Shown here: positions 5,181 through 6,140 of the stretch, one piece after another | How the letters are laid out: every line of letters begins with the position of its first letter | Numbering within the stretch: position 1 is the stretch's first letter | Assembly: GCA_021815535.1 (NCBI GenBank) | Contig: JAKAGL010000155.1 | Span: forward strand, 1 to 6,140 | Length of the DNA: 6,140 bases | DNA from: a bacterium | GTDB taxonomy: Bacteria > Nitrospinota_A > UBA7883 > JACRGQ01 | Direction: 5' to 3' | Translations under genes and position numbers: made by a program | The notes under the pieces: model-generated | What the model was told of the DNA's origin: nothing | The model's database searches: none | What the model saw: only the letters and a program-made list of their open reading frames with translations

Positions 5181-6140
5181 TCAGCCGTCCGCTGGACGAT
5201 ATCCGATTCCGGCGTATTCGATGGATACGAAATGTTCCTTTTTCAACATGCGGCGGGTATCCACCAAGAACGGCCGTTTCATCAGCGCCATCAATTCAGG
5301 TGCGGTGATCTCTTTAAATTGATCCCACCGGGTCATAATGACCGCGGCTTCGGAACCGCGGACCGCGTCGCGCCACGAAGCGGCGTGGGACAGGTTTTCG
5401 CAGCCGGGAAATTTGTTGAATTCTACGCGAACGATCGGATCGTGTGCGGTTACGTGCGCACCATGACGCAACAGTTCGCGTACCAGAGGGATGGAAGGGC
5501 TTTCGCGCGTATCGTCGGTTTCCGGTTTGAAGGCCAGCCCCAACACCGCTATTTTCTTTCCGCTGATATTCCCCAGCCGTTCCATTACCAATTTGGCCAC
5601 TTTGAAAGGTTGGGCTTCATTGACCTTCGTAATTTCATCCAGAATCCCGTGGCCCATTCCTTTACGGTGGGCGAACGCGTCCAGCGCTTTTACATCCTTG
5701 GGGAAGCAGCTGCCGCCAAATCCGCAGCCGGCTTCCAGATAGCTCAACATGCCGGGGTTCACTCTCTTGCCGCCCACAACCGGATTGAGGCGGTAGTCGA
5801 GGTGCACCCCTTTCATCACATCGCGTATATCTATGCCGCCAACGGCGGTTGCAAGATTGGCGATCTCATTCGAAAAGGAAATCATCAACGGCAGAAGCGC
5901 GTTGGCAGTGTATTTGATCATTTCAGCGGTACGGGGGTTTGTTTCCACCACCGTTGCGCTTGTCCATGCGTATAACCGCCGCATTTTCTCCAGGGTTTTC
6001 GGGTCCGTGCCGCCGATGACGATACGGTCGGGGTTCATGAAATCGTCAATGGCGCTTCCTTCGCGTAAAAACTCAGGGTTCGAGCAGAGGCCGAATCCGG
6101 CCCCCGTCTTGAGGCCCGACTCCTTTTCAATGATGGGCAA
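5181..6140 (-). CDS. Nucleotide-sugar dehydrogenase, UDP-glucose/GDP-mannose dehydrogenase family (5' end outside the window)
   Basis: The visible 319 residues are the C-terminal two thirds or more; the N-terminal NAD-binding Rossmann segment lies beyond base 6140. The TTG at the window edge is an internal Leu codon, not a start. The family oxidises a nucleotide sugar to the uronate in two NAD-dependent steps (for example UDP-glucose to UDP-glucuronate) in the cytoplasm, supplying precursors for surface polysaccharide. Numbered from the window edge: SNPEFLREGSA (20-30), EMIKYTAN (73-80, active-site Lys76 and Asn80), GFGGSCFPKD (140-149) with catalytic Cys145, and GLAFKPETDDTRESPS (201-216). 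A loop ahead of the Cys (about 117-131) is longer than in typical UDP-glucose dehydrogenases, so the substrate may be another UDP- or GDP-sugar. Stop is TGA at 5181-5183, 5 bp before the glycosyltransferase ATG. Confidence 0.93.
   Translation of the reverse strand: MPIIEKESGLKTGAGFGLCSNPEFLREGSAIDDFMNPDRIVIGGTDPKTLEKMRRLYAWTSATVVETNPRTAEMIKYTANALLPLMISFSNEIANLATAVGGIDIRDVMKGVHLDYRLNPVVGGKRVNPGMLSYLEAGCGFGGSCFPKDVKALDAFAHRKGMGHGILDEITKVNEAQPFKVAKLVMERLGNISGKKIAVLGLAFKPETDDTRESPSIPLVRELLRHGAHVTAHDPIVRVEFNKFPGCENLSHAASWRDAVRGSEAAVIMTRWDQFKEITAPELMALMKRPFLVDTRRMLKKEHFVSIEYAGIGYRPADG

Noticed and set aside
5175..5975. A 266-codon plus-strand open frame opposite the nucleotide-sugar dehydrogenase
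   Set aside because: It lies wholly antisense to a gene with clear catalytic motifs, its translation shows no recognisable domain, and long antisense frames are expected opposite G+C-rich coding sequence.

Overview
The window is a compact bacterial chromosomal segment with short intergenic gaps and moderately high G+C by eye. It holds five recognisable protein genes plus a short 3' fragment of a sixth. Nothing looks mobile: I see no transposase, integrase, repeat array, tRNA, rRNA or CRISPR. The organism is most likely a Gram-negative (diderm) bacterium. Supporting signs are an NtrC-type sigma-54 activator with a Fis-like C-terminus of a kind common in Desulfobacterota/Deltaproteobacteria and related phyla, an RpfG-like HD-GYP response regulator, and surface-polysaccharide genes. 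The sequence alone does not fix the phylum.

Layout. Bases 2-106 (+) are the last 34 codons of an unidentified protein. Its 3' end overlaps the 3' end of tilS (90-1493, minus) by 17 bp. tilS encodes tRNA(Ile)-lysidine synthetase. Directly upstream on the minus strand, and overlapping tilS by 8 bp, is a REC-HD-GYP response regulator (1486-2583), a predicted cyclic-di-GMP phosphodiesterase. A 67-bp AT-rich gap (2584-2650) separates it from the divergently transcribed REC-AAA+-HTH sigma-54-dependent regulator (2651-4045, plus). That gene converges, with only 2 bp between stop codons, on a minus-strand pair: a nucleotide-sugar dehydrogenase (5181 to beyond the window end) followed 5 bp later by a GT4-type glycosyltransferase (4048-5175). 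The pair is probably part of a longer polysaccharide operon continuing past base 6140.

How they may work together (inference). Two phosphorelay outputs sit back to back on one promoter region: one would hydrolyse c-di-GMP, the other would activate sigma-54 promoters. No sensor kinase is in the window, so both look like orphan regulators here. c-di-GMP and sigma-54 activators often control exopolysaccharide, biofilm and motility, so a link to the adjacent sugar dehydrogenase and glycosyltransferase is plausible but not shown by the sequence. tilS is a housekeeping gene that appears to be co-transcribed with the HD-GYP regulator.

The most interesting details are residue-level departures in otherwise intact genes. 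The sigma-54 regulator has Arg where receiver domains normally carry an invariant Lys. The glycosyltransferase has lost the second Glu of the GT4 E-X7-E motif. The dehydrogenase has an extended loop before its catalytic Cys. I found no clear evidence of an undescribed multi-gene system.
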